Positions 1 to 9,909 of a stretch of 64,000 nucleotides of DNA are shown one piece after another. Both the position numbers and the translations under genes were made by a program. The stretch's first letter is position 1, and each line of letters starts with the position of its first letter. The notes beneath the pieces are model-generated. The model had not been told where the DNA came from and made no database searches. It worked only from the letters and a program-made list of their open reading frames with translations. The DNA comes from Bacillus tequilensis KCTC 13622 (GTDB taxonomy: Bacteria > Bacillota > Bacilli > Bacillales > Bacillaceae), in the NCBI RefSeq assembly GCF_000507145.1, contig NZ_AYTO01000034.1:558001-622000 (forward strand). The letters are read 5' to 3'.

Positions 1-118
1 GCATACGACAAATGTAAATCATCATCATTTTGATCATGTTCACTACTATCCACACACTTACTCTAGCTATGATCCGACAACACATCAGCATTTTCAGGCA
101 GGAAAACCTTGCTGCTAG
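1..118 (+). CDS. cotD: Spore coat protein CotD, C-terminal part (partial)
   Basis: The gene enters from the left edge; reading from base 2 gives 38 codons ending in TAG at 116-118. The visible peptide is rich in His, Tyr, Thr and Pro and ends with GKPCC, which fits the His/Cys-rich inner coat protein CotD made in the mother cell. The N-terminus lies outside the window, so length and promoter cannot be judged. A strong terminator follows at once. Confidence 0.85.
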   Translation, partial: HTTNVNHHHFDHVHYYPHTYSSYDPTTHQHFQAGKPCC

Positions 119-156
119 TATTGAATCGGCAGACTGATTGGTGAAACATGCAACAA

Positions 157-190
157 TAAAAATGGGGCCCTAAAGGGGACCCCATTTTTT
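157..190 (+). terminator. Intrinsic terminator after cotD
   Basis: A GC-rich hairpin (AATGGGG pairing with CCCCATT, with an inner CCC/GGG step) is followed by six T. It separates cotD from ypsA. Confidence 0.85.
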
Positions 191-206
191 AAAAGCAGGT
201 GAAAAT

Positions 207-749
207 TTGAAAGTATTGGCTATTACGGGATATAAACCGTTTGAATTGGGGATTTTTAAGCAGGATGATAAAGCGCTGTATTACATAAAAAAAGCGATCA
301 AAAACCGGCTGATCGGATTTCTGGATGAGGGCTTAGAGTGGATTTTAATATCGGGCCAGCTTGGAGCCGAACTGTGGGCTGCTGAAACTGCTTATGACCT
401 GCAGGAGGAATACCCAGATTTAAAGGTAGCTGTGATTACCCCTTTTTACGAGCAGGAAAAGAACTGGAAAGAGCCTAATAAAGAGCTTTATGAAGCGGTT
501 CTGGCACAGGCCGACTATGAAGAGAGCTTGACTCACAGGCCCTATGAAAGCCCGCTTCAGTTTAAACAAAAAAATCAGTTCTTTATAGAAAAATCAGACG
601 CCTTGCTGCTGTTATATGATCCTGAGAAGGAAGGATCTCCAAGGTACATGCTTGAAACGGCTGAAAAGAGACGCGAACAGGATGGTTATCCCATTTACTT
701 TATTACAATGGATGACTTGAGAGTGACAGTAGAGGAAGACAGCTACTAA
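207..749 (+). CDS. ypsA: YpsA, SLOG-superfamily protein linked to cell division
   Basis: A 180-residue cytosolic protein starting at TTG 207 behind an AGGTGA ribosome site. It matches the YpsA/DUF1273 family, a Rossmann-like SLOG fold related to DprA. Visible elements are the N-terminal [10 protein letters not shown] segment, the Gly-rich [13 protein letters not shown] segment around residues 48-60 and a late [15 protein letters not shown] segment. In B. subtilis and Staphylococcus the family is reported to affect division and to act near FtsZ and GpsB; the adjacent gpsB fits that. The biochemical activity is not evident from the sequence. Confidence 0.9.
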   Translation: MKVLAITGYKPFELGIFKQDDKALYYIKKAIKNRLIGFLDEGLEWILISGQLGAELWAAETAYDLQEEYPDLKVAVITPFYEQEKNWKEPNKELYEAVLAQADYEESLTHRPYESPLQFKQKNQFFIEKSDALLLLYDPEKEGSPRYMLETAEKRREQDGYPIYFITMDDLRVTVEEDSY

Positions 750-828
750 ATAACAACAAGAGAAATTTGACAACCGTTCAGATTTCTGAAAAAATAGATG
801 TGATGATTCACGATACGAGGTGAAAAAG

Positions 829-1125
829 ATGCTTGCTGATAAAGTAAAGCTTTCTGCGAAAGAAATTTTGGAAAAAGAATTTAAAACAGGCGTTAGAGGC
901 TACAAGCAAGAAGACGTTGACAAATTTTTAGATATGATTATTAAGGATTATGAAACCTTCCATCAAGAAATCGAAGAACTGCAGCAGGAAAATCTGCAGC
1001 TGAAAAAACAGCTTGAAGAAGCCAGCAAGAAACAGCCTGTGCAATCTAACACAACGAACTTTGATATTTTAAAACGGCTGTCCAACTTAGAAAAGCACGT
1101 TTTTGGCAGCAAGCTTTATGATTGA
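829..1125 (+). CDS. gpsB: GpsB, cell division and peptidoglycan synthesis adaptor
   Basis: A 98-residue DivIVA-like protein. The N-terminal 60 residues hold the membrane-binding and PBP-binding DivIVA-type domain ([26 protein letters not shown]). Then comes a coiled coil rich in Glu, Gln and Lys and a C-terminal trimerisation helix ending FGSKLYD. Family members shuttle PBP1 between septum and sidewall. I chose ATG 829, not the upstream GTG 820, because the GTG lies inside the GAGGTGA ribosome site and 829 sits 6 bases downstream of it. Confidence 0.95.
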   Translation: MLADKVKLSAKEILEKEFKTGVRGYKQEDVDKFLDMIIKDYETFHQEIEELQQENLQLKKQLEEASKKQPVQSNTTNFDILKRLSNLEKHVFGSKLYD

Positions 1126-1147
1126 TCGCGCTTGAAAAAAATGGCGC

Positions 1148-1176
1148 TTGTAAATTGCAATCAGTTGTTATATAAT
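1148..1176 (+). promoter_or_regulatory. Sigma-A promoter of rnpB
   Basis: TTGTAA at 1148-1153 and TATAAT at 1171-1176 are separated by 17 bases. The predicted start near 1184 coincides with the 5' end of the RNase P RNA. Confidence 0.85.
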
Positions 1177-1183
1177 AATTGTT

Positions 1184-1586
1184 GTTCTTAACGTTCGGGT
1201 AATCGCTGCAGATCTTGAATCTGTAGAGGAAAGTCCATGCTCGCACGGTGCTGAGATGCCCGTAGTGTTCGTGCCTAGCGAAGTCATAAGCTAGGGCAGC
1301 CTTTTAGAGGCTGACGGCAGGAAAAAAGCCTACGTCCTTTGGATATGGCTGAGTATCCTTGAAAGTGCCACAGTGACGAAGTCTCACTAGAAATGGTGAG
1401 AGTGGAACGCGGTAAACCCCTCGAGCGAGAAACCCAAATTTTGGTAGGGGAACCTTCTTAACGGAATTCAACGGAGAGAAGGACAGAATGCTTTCTGTAG
1501 ATAGATGATTGCCGCCCGAGTACGAGGTGATGAGCCGTTTGCAGTACGACGGAACAAAACATGGCTTACAGAACGTTAGACCACTT
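1184..1586 (+). ncRNA. rnpB: RNase P RNA, B-type (Bacillus class)
   Basis: About 403 bases matching the B. subtilis RNase P RNA along its length. Visible conserved parts are the 5' GTTCTTAACGTTCGGGTAATCGC end, the GAGGAAAGTCCATGC segment of the P4 catalytic core, the GCAGGAAAAAAGCC region, the B-type GAACGCGGTAAACCCC segment, and the 3' GAACGTTAGACCACTT end that pairs with the 5' end (AACGTTC/GAACGTT). It is the ribozyme that cuts 5' leaders from tRNA precursors. ORFs reading through it are shadows. Confidence 0.98.
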
Positions 1587-1604
1587 ACATTTAAAATGAT
1601 GAAA

Positions 1605-1634
1605 ACAAGCTCTCCCGTATAAGGAGAGCTTTTA
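1605..1634 (+). terminator. Intrinsic terminator after rnpB
   Basis: Hairpin AAGCTCTCC / GGAGAGCTTTT with a short CGTATAA loop, 19 bases after the mature RNA end. Confidence 0.85.
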
Positions 1635-1673
1635 TCTTGAAAAGAGAAAAGTTTTAACAGACAGGGTGATACG

Positions 1674-2831
1674 ATGAAGAAGTATACACTAATAGCAACG
1701 GCGCCGATGGGCATTGAAGCTGTTGTCGCAAAGGAAGTACGAGATTTAGGATACGAATACCAGGTTGATAACGGAAAAGTGATATTTGAAGGTGATGCGC
1801 TTGCCATCTGCCGTGCAAACCTTTGGCTTAGAACGGCCGACCGGATAAAAGTTCAGGTTGCTTCTTTTAAAGCGAAAACGTTCGATGAACTGTTTGAAAA
1901 AACGAAAGCGATTAACTGGTGCTCATTTATACCTGAAAACGGGAAGTTCCCTGTCATCGGGAAATCAGTGAAATCAACACTTGCAAGCGTCCCTGACTGT
2001 CAGCGGATCGTCAAAAAAGCAATTGTCGAAAAGCTCAAGCTGCAGTCCGGCAAAGCCAATGACTGGATTGAAGAAACAGGTGCCGAGTATAAGGTGGAAA
2101 TTTCTTTATTGAAAGATCAGGCCGTTATTACGCTGGATTCGTCAGGAACAGGTCTTCATAAACGAGGATACCGTATCGATCAGGGCGGCGCGCCGATAAA
2201 AGAAACACTTGCTGCTGCTTTAGTGCAATTAACTAATTGGACGCCGGATCGTCCATTTGTCGATCCTTTCTGCGGTTCCGGAACGATCGCGATTGAAGCC
2301 GCGTTAATCGGCCAAAACATCGCTCCGGGATTTAACCGTGATTTTGTCTCAGAGGATTGGGAATGGATCGGCAAAGAGCTGTGGGACAAAGCGCGGCTTG
2401 AGGTCGAAGAAAAGGCGAACTATGACCAGCCGCTTGCGATTTTCGCAAGCGATATAGACCACCGCATGGTTCAAATCGCAAAAGAAAATGCAGAGGAAGC
2501 AGGCTTGGGAGATTTAATTGAATTTAAGCAGATGCAGGTCAAAGACTTCACGACCAATCTGGAATTTGGCGTGATTGTCGGCAATCCCCCGTACGGAGAG
2601 CGTCTCGGCGAGAAAAAAGCTGTTGAGCAGATGTACAAAGAAATGGGACAGGCGTTCGAACCGCTTGATACCTGGTCTGTGTATATGCTGACATCAAACG
2701 AGAATTTTGAGGAAGCTTACGGCAGAAAAGCGACGAAGAAACGAAAGCTTTTTAATGGCTTTATTAAAACAGATTATTATCAATACTGGGCTAAAGTTAG
2801 GCCGCAGCGCAAGAAAACAGAAAACGAATAA
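1674..2831 (+). CDS. ypsC: YpsC, THUMP-domain 23S rRNA methyltransferase (RlmL type)
   Basis: A 385-residue cytosolic enzyme. The N-terminal ~160 residues form a ferredoxin-like plus THUMP RNA-binding region. The C-terminal UPF0020 methyltransferase domain shows the SAM-binding motif DPFCGSGTIAIEA near residue 197 and the catalytic NPPYGERL near residue 304, typical of N2-guanine/N6-adenine methylation. The family methylates G2445-type positions of 23S rRNA. Start ATG 1674 is preceded by AGGGTGA. It is about the length of the methylase half of E. coli RlmKL and has no fused RlmK domain. Confidence 0.9.
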   Translation: MKKYTLIATAPMGIEAVVAKEVRDLGYEYQVDNGKVIFEGDALAICRANLWLRTADRIKVQVASFKAKTFDELFEKTKAINWCSFIPENGKFPVIGKSVKSTLASVPDCQRIVKKAIVEKLKLQSGKANDWIEETGAEYKVEISLLKDQAVITLDSSGTGLHKRGYRIDQGGAPIKETLAAALVQLTNWTPDRPFVDPFCGSGTIAIEAALIGQNIAPGFNRDFVSEDWEWIGKELWDKARLEVEEKANYDQPLAIFASDIDHRMVQIAKENAEEAGLGDLIEFKQMQVKDFTTNLEFGVIVGNPPYGERLGEKKAVEQMYKEMGQAFEPLDTWSVYMLTSNENFEEAYGRKATKKRKLFNGFIKTDYYQYWAKVRPQRKKTENE

Positions 2832-2861
2832 AAAGAAGACGCTCTGCATGCGTCTTCTTTC
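2832..2861 (+). terminator. Terminator after ypsC
   Basis: AAAGAAGACGC / GCGTCTTCTTT hairpin with a 7-base loop. The arms are A- and T-rich at the base, so it could act on both strands (ypzG ends nearby). Confidence 0.8.
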
Positions 2862-2883
2862 ATCTTTCAGCCATATTCTATCG

Positions 2884-3036
2884 TTACCAACGGTGTGCTT
2901 TCGCGTTGCTTCTCAATATAATGTTGGTTTGGGACATTTCAGTGTGACCGTTTACTTGAGACTTAGAACGTTTAGGCCGCGTCCAATTGTGATGAAACAG
3001 TTCAGAATGCTGATCTAATCGATTTCTATAACTCAT
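2884..3036 (-). CDS. ypzG: YpzG-family small protein
   Basis: A 50-residue, basic, His/Asn-rich protein beginning MSYRNRLDQHSEL and containing FHHNWTRPKRSKSQVNGHTE, which I recognise as the YpzG family of Bacilli (function unknown; possibly spore-related by lineage distribution). A longer frame runs upstream to 3114, but ATG 3036 has the GGGAGTGAT ribosome site at the right spacing, so the extra 26 residues are not real. It converges on ypsC. Confidence 0.75.
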   Translation of the reverse strand: MSYRNRLDQHSELFHHNWTRPKRSKSQVNGHTEMSQTNIILRSNAKAHRW

Positions 3037-3198
3037 GTCAACATCACTCCCTGATAGAATATTGTTGATAAGACGGATAATCCGGATATGGAATATCGAG
3101 TGTAGTTTGTGCATGTTTCAGTGATAACATGCGGAAAGCATGTATATATAATAAAAAGTTCGCATACAATGATGATTATTTCCATCAGAGGTGATCTC

Positions 3199-3390
3199 AT
3201 GCTGAACAGTGAACATTTTAATCTAATTCAAAGGGCGCTTGACGCAACAGCAAACGAGCTGAAGGAGCTCGGGGCTGATTCGTCTCCGTATGTGATGTCG
3301 CATGCGCAAAATGATTTAGAAAAAGCGGTGGAACATATTTATTCAACAGACCATCCTTTCTTATCATCGCATGTGATCAATCGAAAGTAA
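3199..3390 (+). CDS. yptA: YptA, small conserved protein of unknown function
   Basis: A 63-residue, mildly acidic, probably helical protein. Start ATG 3199 follows CAGAGGTGATC; the frame extends upstream to 3109 but without a ribosome site. No membrane segment or recognisable motif. Its length and place between ypsC/ypzG and ypvA match yptA of B. subtilis. Function is not known. Confidence 0.8.
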   Translation: MLNSEHFNLIQRALDATANELKELGADSSPYVMSHAQNDLEKAVEHIYSTDHPFLSSHVINRK

Positions 3391-3394
3391 GCTG

Positions 3395-3425
3395 CAAAAA
3401 AACTTGGCATTGCCAAGTTTTTTTA
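3395..3425 (+). terminator. Terminator after yptA
   Basis: AAAAAAACTTGGCA / TGCCAAGTTTTTTT, a hairpin with long A and T runs on both sides; it can act in both directions. Confidence 0.85.
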
Positions 3426-3493
3426 TTGTATTCATCAGCGGGAAATGATATTATTGGTGGTCTGAATGTCGAATAGTTGGGGGTTGAAACTAG

Positions 3494-5419
3494 GTGACAA
3501 CATCACGTTTGCCTTTTTCTTTAACGAAAACAAAGAATTTTTATGAAGAATTGAACAATTGGATTGGTGACGTGTTTTACGATATCCTTCCCGAAAAAGG
3601 TTTTGATCTACGGGATGAGCAGGTATTTATGGCTTTTCAGCTAGAGCGGGCGTTTAAAGAAAAAAAAGTCATGTTTGCTGAAGCTGGAGTGGGAACAGGG
3701 AAAACGCTCGTGTATCTTCTTTTCGCGATCAGCTATGCAAGATATGTCGGTAAACCCGCCATTATCGCTTGCGCTGATGAAACATTAATCGAACAGCTGG
3801 TGAAAAAAGAGGGCGATATCTCAAAGCTCGCTGAGCATTTGGATCTAAAAATAGATACAAGGCTGTCAAAGTCGCATGAACAATATTTATGCTTGAAGAA
3901 GCTTGAAAAAACAATGCAGCGATCTGATGATGATAAATGGCTGGATCTTTATGAATCCTTACCGTCATTTGTCCATGAATCACAGGCGATGCAACGCTTT
4001 TATCCGTATGGAGATCGAAAGCAGTACGCAAATCTATCGAATGAAGAATGGTCTGACGTGAGTTACGACTCGTTTCAGGATTGTCTGACTTGTGATATGA
4101 GACACAGATGCGGTCTGACGCTGTCCAGAGATTACTACCGCAAGTCAACGGACTTAATCATATGTTCCCATGATTTTTATATGGAGCATGTATGGACGGA
4201 AGAATCACGTAAACGAGAGGGCCAGCTGCCGCTTTTGCCTGATCATAGCGCAGTTGTATTTGATGAAGGGCATCTGTTAGAGTTTGCCGCACAAAAAGCG
4301 CTGACCTACAGAGTGAAGCAGTCCACTCTTGAATTATTTTTAGAACGTTTGCTGCAAAATGACATCAGAGAAGAGTTTGCTGAACTGATTGAAGATGCGC
4401 TTGCTGCGAACGATGAATTTTTCTATGCTCTTTCTGATGAATCAAAAGAAGTAGCCGGTTCACACCGTTTAGAAATAAAAAATGACCAGCGTGTGAAAAA
4501 GGCGGCGGACGAGCTATGCCGTTTGCTTGATAAAATCGGTGAAGCACTTGTATTTGAGTCTGAGATGTACACGATTGATCAATATGAGCTGTCAGTTGTG
4601 GAAGAATATGTTGAACAAATGGCGTATTCATTATCTCTATATCAAAAGGATGCCATCAGCTGGCTGGAGCAAAAGGAAACAGAATCAACCTTCGTTGTGA
4701 TGCCGAGAACGGTAGCGGAAGTGCTTGGCGAGAAAGTGTTTTCTAAGAAAATTCCTTATATCTTCTCTTCTGCTACGCTGTCAGAAGGCGGTTCGTTTGA
4801 TTATATTGCCGACAGTCTCGGGATTCGGGACTATTTGTCATTAACCGTTGATTCACCTTATGATTATGACGAGCAAATGGCTGTTAATCTGTATGCGAAA
4901 ACAGAGATGGCCGCTGAACAAAAAACGGCTGAAACGATTGAAGCGATCAAGCGTTATAAGGGCAGAACGCTGGTGCTTTTCCCTTCTTTTGAGGAACTAA
5001 ACAGGTTTAAACAGCTGTCGGCGGCTTGGGAGCTGCCGTATCCGATTTTCTTTGAAGGTGATGAAGAAATCAGCAGCTTAGTGGAGAAATTCCAAGTGGA
5101 AGAGGAAACAGTACTTTGTTCGGTTCATTTATGGGAAGGACTCGATATTCCTGGTGACGCATTAAAGAATGTTACCATTTGGTCATTGCCGTTCCCGCCT
5201 CATGATCCTGTATTTACAGCGAAACGCAACGGGGCGAAAAAAGATCCGTTTGAAGAAGTGGATCTGCCGTATATGTTATTACGCGTACGGCAGGGCATCG
5301 GGCGTCTGATTCGTTCGAACCAAGACAGCGGCTCGATTCACATTTATGCTGGCGGAGAAAATGAACGCATCATTGCAGAAGTCAAAAAGGTTTTGCCTGT
5401 TGAACCTCAAATGATGTAA
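3494..5419 (+). CDS. ypvA: YpvA, DinG/XPD-like superfamily 2 helicase
   Basis: A 641-residue ATP-dependent helicase. Walker A is AGVGTGKT (residues 64-71), the Walker B box is DEGH (257-260), and a late arginine-rich RVRQGIGRLIRS motif VI is visible. Four cysteines (C133, C197, C200, C206) lie between motifs I and II, the layout of the iron-sulfur cluster domain of DinG/XPD helicases. It probably unwinds 5'-tailed DNA or R-loops during repair; the exact role is unproven. Start is GTG 3494 behind a GGGGGT site. It stands alone and ends at a strong terminator. Confidence 0.9.
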   Translation: MTTSRLPFSLTKTKNFYEELNNWIGDVFYDILPEKGFDLRDEQVFMAFQLERAFKEKKVMFAEAGVGTGKTLVYLLFAISYARYVGKPAIIACADETLIEQLVKKEGDISKLAEHLDLKIDTRLSKSHEQYLCLKKLEKTMQRSDDDKWLDLYESLPSFVHESQAMQRFYPYGDRKQYANLSNEEWSDVSYDSFQDCLTCDMRHRCGLTLSRDYYRKSTDLIICSHDFYMEHVWTEESRKREGQLPLLPDHSAVVFDEGHLLEFAAQKALTYRVKQSTLELFLERLLQNDIREEFAELIEDALAANDEFFYALSDESKEVAGSHRLEIKNDQRVKKAADELCRLLDKIGEALVFESEMYTIDQYELSVVEEYVEQMAYSLSLYQKDAISWLEQKETESTFVVMPRTVAEVLGEKVFSKKIPYIFSSATLSEGGSFDYIADSLGIRDYLSLTVDSPYDYDEQMAVNLYAKTEMAAEQKTAETIEAIKRYKGRTLVLFPSFEELNRFKQLSAAWELPYPIFFEGDEEISSLVEKFQVEEETVLCSVHLWEGLDIPGDALKNVTIWSLPFPPHDPVFTAKRNGAKKDPFEEVDLPYMLLRVRQGIGRLIRSNQDSGSIHIYAGGENERIIAEVKKVLPVEPQMM

Positions 5420-5422
5420 TGG

Positions 5423-5458
5423 AAAAAAGCTGACGATCAAATTCGTCAGCTTTTTTTA
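5423..5458 (+). terminator. Terminator after ypvA
   Basis: AAAAAAGCTGACGA / TCGTCAGCTTTTTTT. Its T run directly abuts the kdgT scar. Confidence 0.88.
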
Positions 5459-5463
5459 TTTGT

Positions 5464-5995
5464 TTAGCAATTGTCGCGTTCATGAATCATATCGGAAGAA
5501 AAGAGGAAGCGAGCATCAGTACGGAATCAGGGCCTTTTATGACTATAGTGACGTTGGGGTAACAGGACTTGCCGCATTCCCTTCGGAAACGCTGGCAACG
5601 ACAGTCATCCCGTTTTTACTCGGCTGTATACTCGGAATCTTGATTAGGATCTTAGAGACTTATTCAGCAAGGTTGTGCCGGCGATCATCTCATTCTTTGC
5701 CTTTTCGCTGGGCAACACCTTGAATTTCGGAATGCTGATCAAATCAGTGCTACTCGGTATATTTATCGGTGTTTTTGCCGTCATTTTATCGGGCGATTCC
5801 TTGTTTTTACTTGATCACTTTGTCGCATGTGGAGACGGCGTTGCGGAAGCGGCTGTTGCTATGCCATACGCGTTAGCGGAAGCGAATACCTCATTTGCGC
5901 CAATTGCTGAATCAGCAGCTGCGATCATAGCGACGAGCGTGATTGTCGCCTCGCTGTTAACATCGCCGCCAAACAATAAAATGCCGATTAACTGA
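5464..5995 (+). pseudogene. kdgT: Decayed kdgT (2-keto-3-deoxygluconate permease) remnant
   Basis: Pieces of a KdgT permease occur in three successive frames. Frame one (5464-5562) reads LAIVAFMNHIGRKEEA and ESGPFMTIVTLG then a stop. Frame two (to about 5665) reads VTGLAAFPSETLATTVIPFLLGCILG. Frame three (5675-5995) reads VVPAIISFFAFSLGNTLNFGML, a Ser/Phe/Leu-rich membrane stretch, and PYALAEANTSFAPIAESAAAII. The N-terminal half is missing, at least two frameshifts are present, an internal Ala/Gly-rich stretch is shortened, and the last residues diverge from the family. In B. subtilis 168 kdgT is the last gene of the kdu/kdg cluster between ypvA and ypwA; here the other genes are absent, so this looks like a deletion scar. 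Confidence 0.88.
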
Positions 5996-5999
5996 ATAA

Positions 6000-6032
6000 A
6001 GAAGGCTGCTGTCAAAACAGGCAGCCTCTTAT
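6000..6032 (+). terminator. Terminator downstream of the kdgT scar
   Basis: AGGCTGC / GCAGCCT hairpin with a TGTCAAAACAG loop followed by CTT; likely the original kdg operon terminator. Confidence 0.6.
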
Positions 6033-6104
6033 ACAAACAATTTGACTTTCATACCCCCTTCCATTAGCCTGTAATGGAACGGCTAGAATAGGGAGGGAAT
6101 GGAC

Positions 6105-7610
6105 ATGGAGATACATACATATGAAAAGGAATTTTTTGATCTTTTAAAAAAAATCTCACATTACAGCGAAGCAGTTGCATTAATGCACTGGGACTCCAGA
6201 ACCGGAGCGCCGAAAAACGGCTCAGAGGATCGTGCCGAAAGCATTGGTCAGCTTTCAACAGATATATTCAACATCCAGACATCAGATCGAATGAAGGAGC
6301 TGATCGATGTCCTGCATGAACGATTTGATGACTTATCTGAAGATACAAAAAAAGCTGTGGAGCTGGCGAAAAAAGAGTATGAAGAGAATAAGAAAATCCC
6401 TGAGGCTGAATACAAGGAATACGTGATTCTGTGTTCAAAGGCGGAAACAGCGTGGGAAGAGGCGAAAGGAAAATCTGATTTCAGCTTATTTTCCCCTTAT
6501 TTAGAGCAGCTGATTGAATTCAATAATCGCTTTATTACGTATTGGGGTTATCAAGAGCATCCTTATGATGCACTGCTTGATTTGTTTGAGCCAGGTGTCA
6601 CGGTGAAGGTGCTTGATCAGCTGTTCGCGGAGCTCAAAGAAGCGATTGTTCCACTCGTTAAACAAGTGACAGCTTCAGGAAATCAACCTGATACAAGCTT
6701 TATTACGAAAGAGTTCCCTAAGGAAAAGCAAAAAGAGCTCAGCCTGTATTTTTTACAGGAGCTTGGCTACGATTTTGACGGCGGACGGCTTGATGAAACA
6801 GTTCATCCGTTTGCGACGACGATGAACCGAGGAGACGTTCGGGTCACGACGCGATTCGATGAAAAAGATTTCCGTACGGCGATATTTGGCACCATTCATG
6901 AGTGCGGTCACGCGGTATACGAGCAAAATATTGATGAAGCACTGAGCGGCACGAACTTGTCAGACGGTGCATCAATGGGAATCCATGAATCTCAATCATT
7001 ATTTTACGAGAATTTTATCGGCCGCAACAAGCATTTTTGGACATCATACTATAAGAAGATTCAAGGAGCATCACCTGACCAGTTCAAGGACATCTCTCTG
7101 GAAGATTTTGTCCGGGCAATCAATGAATCAAAACCTTCCTTTATCCGGGTTGAAGCGGATGAATTAACGTATCCTCTTCATATCATGATCCGCTATGAAA
7201 TAGAAAAAGCGATTTTCAGCAATGAAGTGTCAGTGGAAGAACTGCCATCTCTCTGGAATCAAAAATATCAGGATTATTTAGGGATTACACCGCAGACGGA
7301 TGCAGAGGGGATTTTACAAGACGTCCATTGGGCCGGAGGAGATTTCGGCTACTTCCCATCCTATGCGCTCGGTTACATGTATGCGGCTCAGCTGAAACAA
7401 AAAATGCTCGAGGATCTGCCTGAGTTTGACACTCTCTTGGAAAGAGGAGAATTTCACCCGATCAAACAATGGCTGACTGAAAAGGTGCATATTCATGGAA
7501 AACGGAAAAAGCCGTTAGACATTATCAAAGATGCGACAGGAGAAGAGCTGAATGTGCGCTATTTGATTGACTATTTGTCAAACAAATACTCCAATCTCTA
7601 TCTATCGTAA
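6105..7610 (+). CDS. ypwA: YpwA, M32-family metallocarboxypeptidase
   Basis: A 501-residue zinc carboxypeptidase of the Taq-type M32 family. The zinc-binding HECGH motif lies at residues 265-269 (context FGTIHECGHAVYEQ), followed by the GIHESQS segment that supplies the third ligand. The fold is mostly helical and cytosolic. It removes C-terminal residues from peptides with broad specificity. I chose ATG 6105 over ATG 6099 because the GGGAGG site at 6091-6096 is 8 bases from 6105 but only 2 from 6099; this gives the known family length. Monocistronic with its own terminator. Confidence 0.93.
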   Translation: MEIHTYEKEFFDLLKKISHYSEAVALMHWDSRTGAPKNGSEDRAESIGQLSTDIFNIQTSDRMKELIDVLHERFDDLSEDTKKAVELAKKEYEENKKIPEAEYKEYVILCSKAETAWEEAKGKSDFSLFSPYLEQLIEFNNRFITYWGYQEHPYDALLDLFEPGVTVKVLDQLFAELKEAIVPLVKQVTASGNQPDTSFITKEFPKEKQKELSLYFLQELGYDFDGGRLDETVHPFATTMNRGDVRVTTRFDEKDFRTAIFGTIHECGHAVYEQNIDEALSGTNLSDGASMGIHESQSLFYENFIGRNKHFWTSYYKKIQGASPDQFKDISLEDFVRAINESKPSFIRVEADELTYPLHIMIRYEIEKAIFSNEVSVEELPSLWNQKYQDYLGITPQTDAEGILQDVHWAGGDFGYFPSYALGYMYAAQLKQKMLEDLPEFDTLLERGEFHPIKQWLTEKVHIHGKRKKPLDIIKDATGEELNVRYLIDYLSNKYSNLYLS

Positions 7611-7612
7611 TC

Positions 7613-7645
7613 AAAAGCCTGGCGGCGTGGCCGTCAGGCTTTTTT
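7613..7645 (+). terminator. Terminator after ypwA
   Basis: AAAAGCCTG...CAGGCTTTTTT hairpin with an inner CGG/CCG step. Confidence 0.85.
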
Positions 7646-7692
7646 AGGTGCAGGAAACACAAAATACGAATAATAATCAAAAAAATAAAAAT

Positions 7693-7705
7693 AAAGTTCG
7701 GAAAC
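7693..7705 (-). promoter_or_regulatory. Candidate PurBox (PurR operator) upstream of xpt
   Basis: Read on the minus strand the site is GTTTCCGAACTTT, 12 of 13 matches to the PurBox consensus AWWWCCGAACWWT. It lies about 35 bases upstream of the xpt -10 box, where PurR binds in B. subtilis. A weaker, oppositely oriented partner may overlap 7701-7713. Confidence 0.7.
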
Positions 7706-7741
7706 TTTCGTTTTCTTCTATGCAAGAGATTAGAATCTTGC

Positions 7742-7747
7742 TATAAT
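7742..7747 (+). promoter_or_regulatory. -10 box of the xpt-pbuX promoter
   Basis: TATAAT at 7742-7747; the -35 region (around 7718-7723) is poor, consistent with a regulated promoter. The transcript would begin about 15 bases before the riboswitch aptamer. Confidence 0.7.
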
Positions 7748-7766
7748 TTATTACAATATCATAGGA

Positions 7767-7837
7767 ACACTCATATAATCGCGTGGATATGGCACGCAAG
7801 TTTCTACCGGGCACCGTAAATGTTCGACTATGGGTGA
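7767..7837 (+). promoter_or_regulatory. Guanine riboswitch aptamer
   Basis: Matches the xpt purine aptamer: P1 arms CACTCATA / TATGGGTG, P2 CGCGTGG / CACGC region with the GATATGG loop, and P3 ACCGGGCA with the CCGTAAA loop and TGTTCG arm. The specificity base before the 3' P1 arm is C (GACTATG), the guanine/hypoxanthine type. Compared with the B. subtilis 168 sequence I remember, P3 has T in place of C, which keeps a G-U pair. Guanine binding favours the downstream terminator. Confidence 0.95.
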
Positions 7838-7875
7838 GCAATGAGACCGCACATGTACGGTTTTTTGTTATATCA

Positions 7876-7915
7876 GCATTGCTTGCTCTTTATTTGAGCG
7901 GGCAATGCTTTTTTT
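7876..7915 (+). terminator. Riboswitch-controlled terminator of xpt-pbuX
   Basis: GCATTGCTTGCTC / GAGCGGGCAATGC with a TTTATTT loop and seven T. It is the expression platform: the 3' side of aptamer P1 can pair in an alternative antiterminator when no guanine is bound. A shorter ACCG...CGGTTTTTT element lies between aptamer and terminator. Confidence 0.85.
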
Positions 7916-7935
7916 CATTCTCATAACGGAGGTAA

Positions 7936-9834
<1,899 letters not shown>

Positions 9835-9836
<2 letters not shown>

Positions 9837-9861
9837 ACTCCGCCGCGGCGGAGTTTTTTTG
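9835..9861 (+). terminator. Terminator after pbuX
   Basis: AAACTCCGC / GCGGAGTTTTTTT with a CGCG loop, overlapping the stop codon. Confidence 0.88.
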
Positions 9862-9909
9862 CATATAAAAAAGAGTGTTGCGGCACAATGTATGCAAAGA
9901 GGTGATCGC

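Noticed and set aside
1304..1807. Open frame of 167 codons on the minus strand over rnpB and ypsC
   Set aside because: It is antisense to RNase P RNA and ypsC, has no ribosome site, and its composition is that of a shadow frame.
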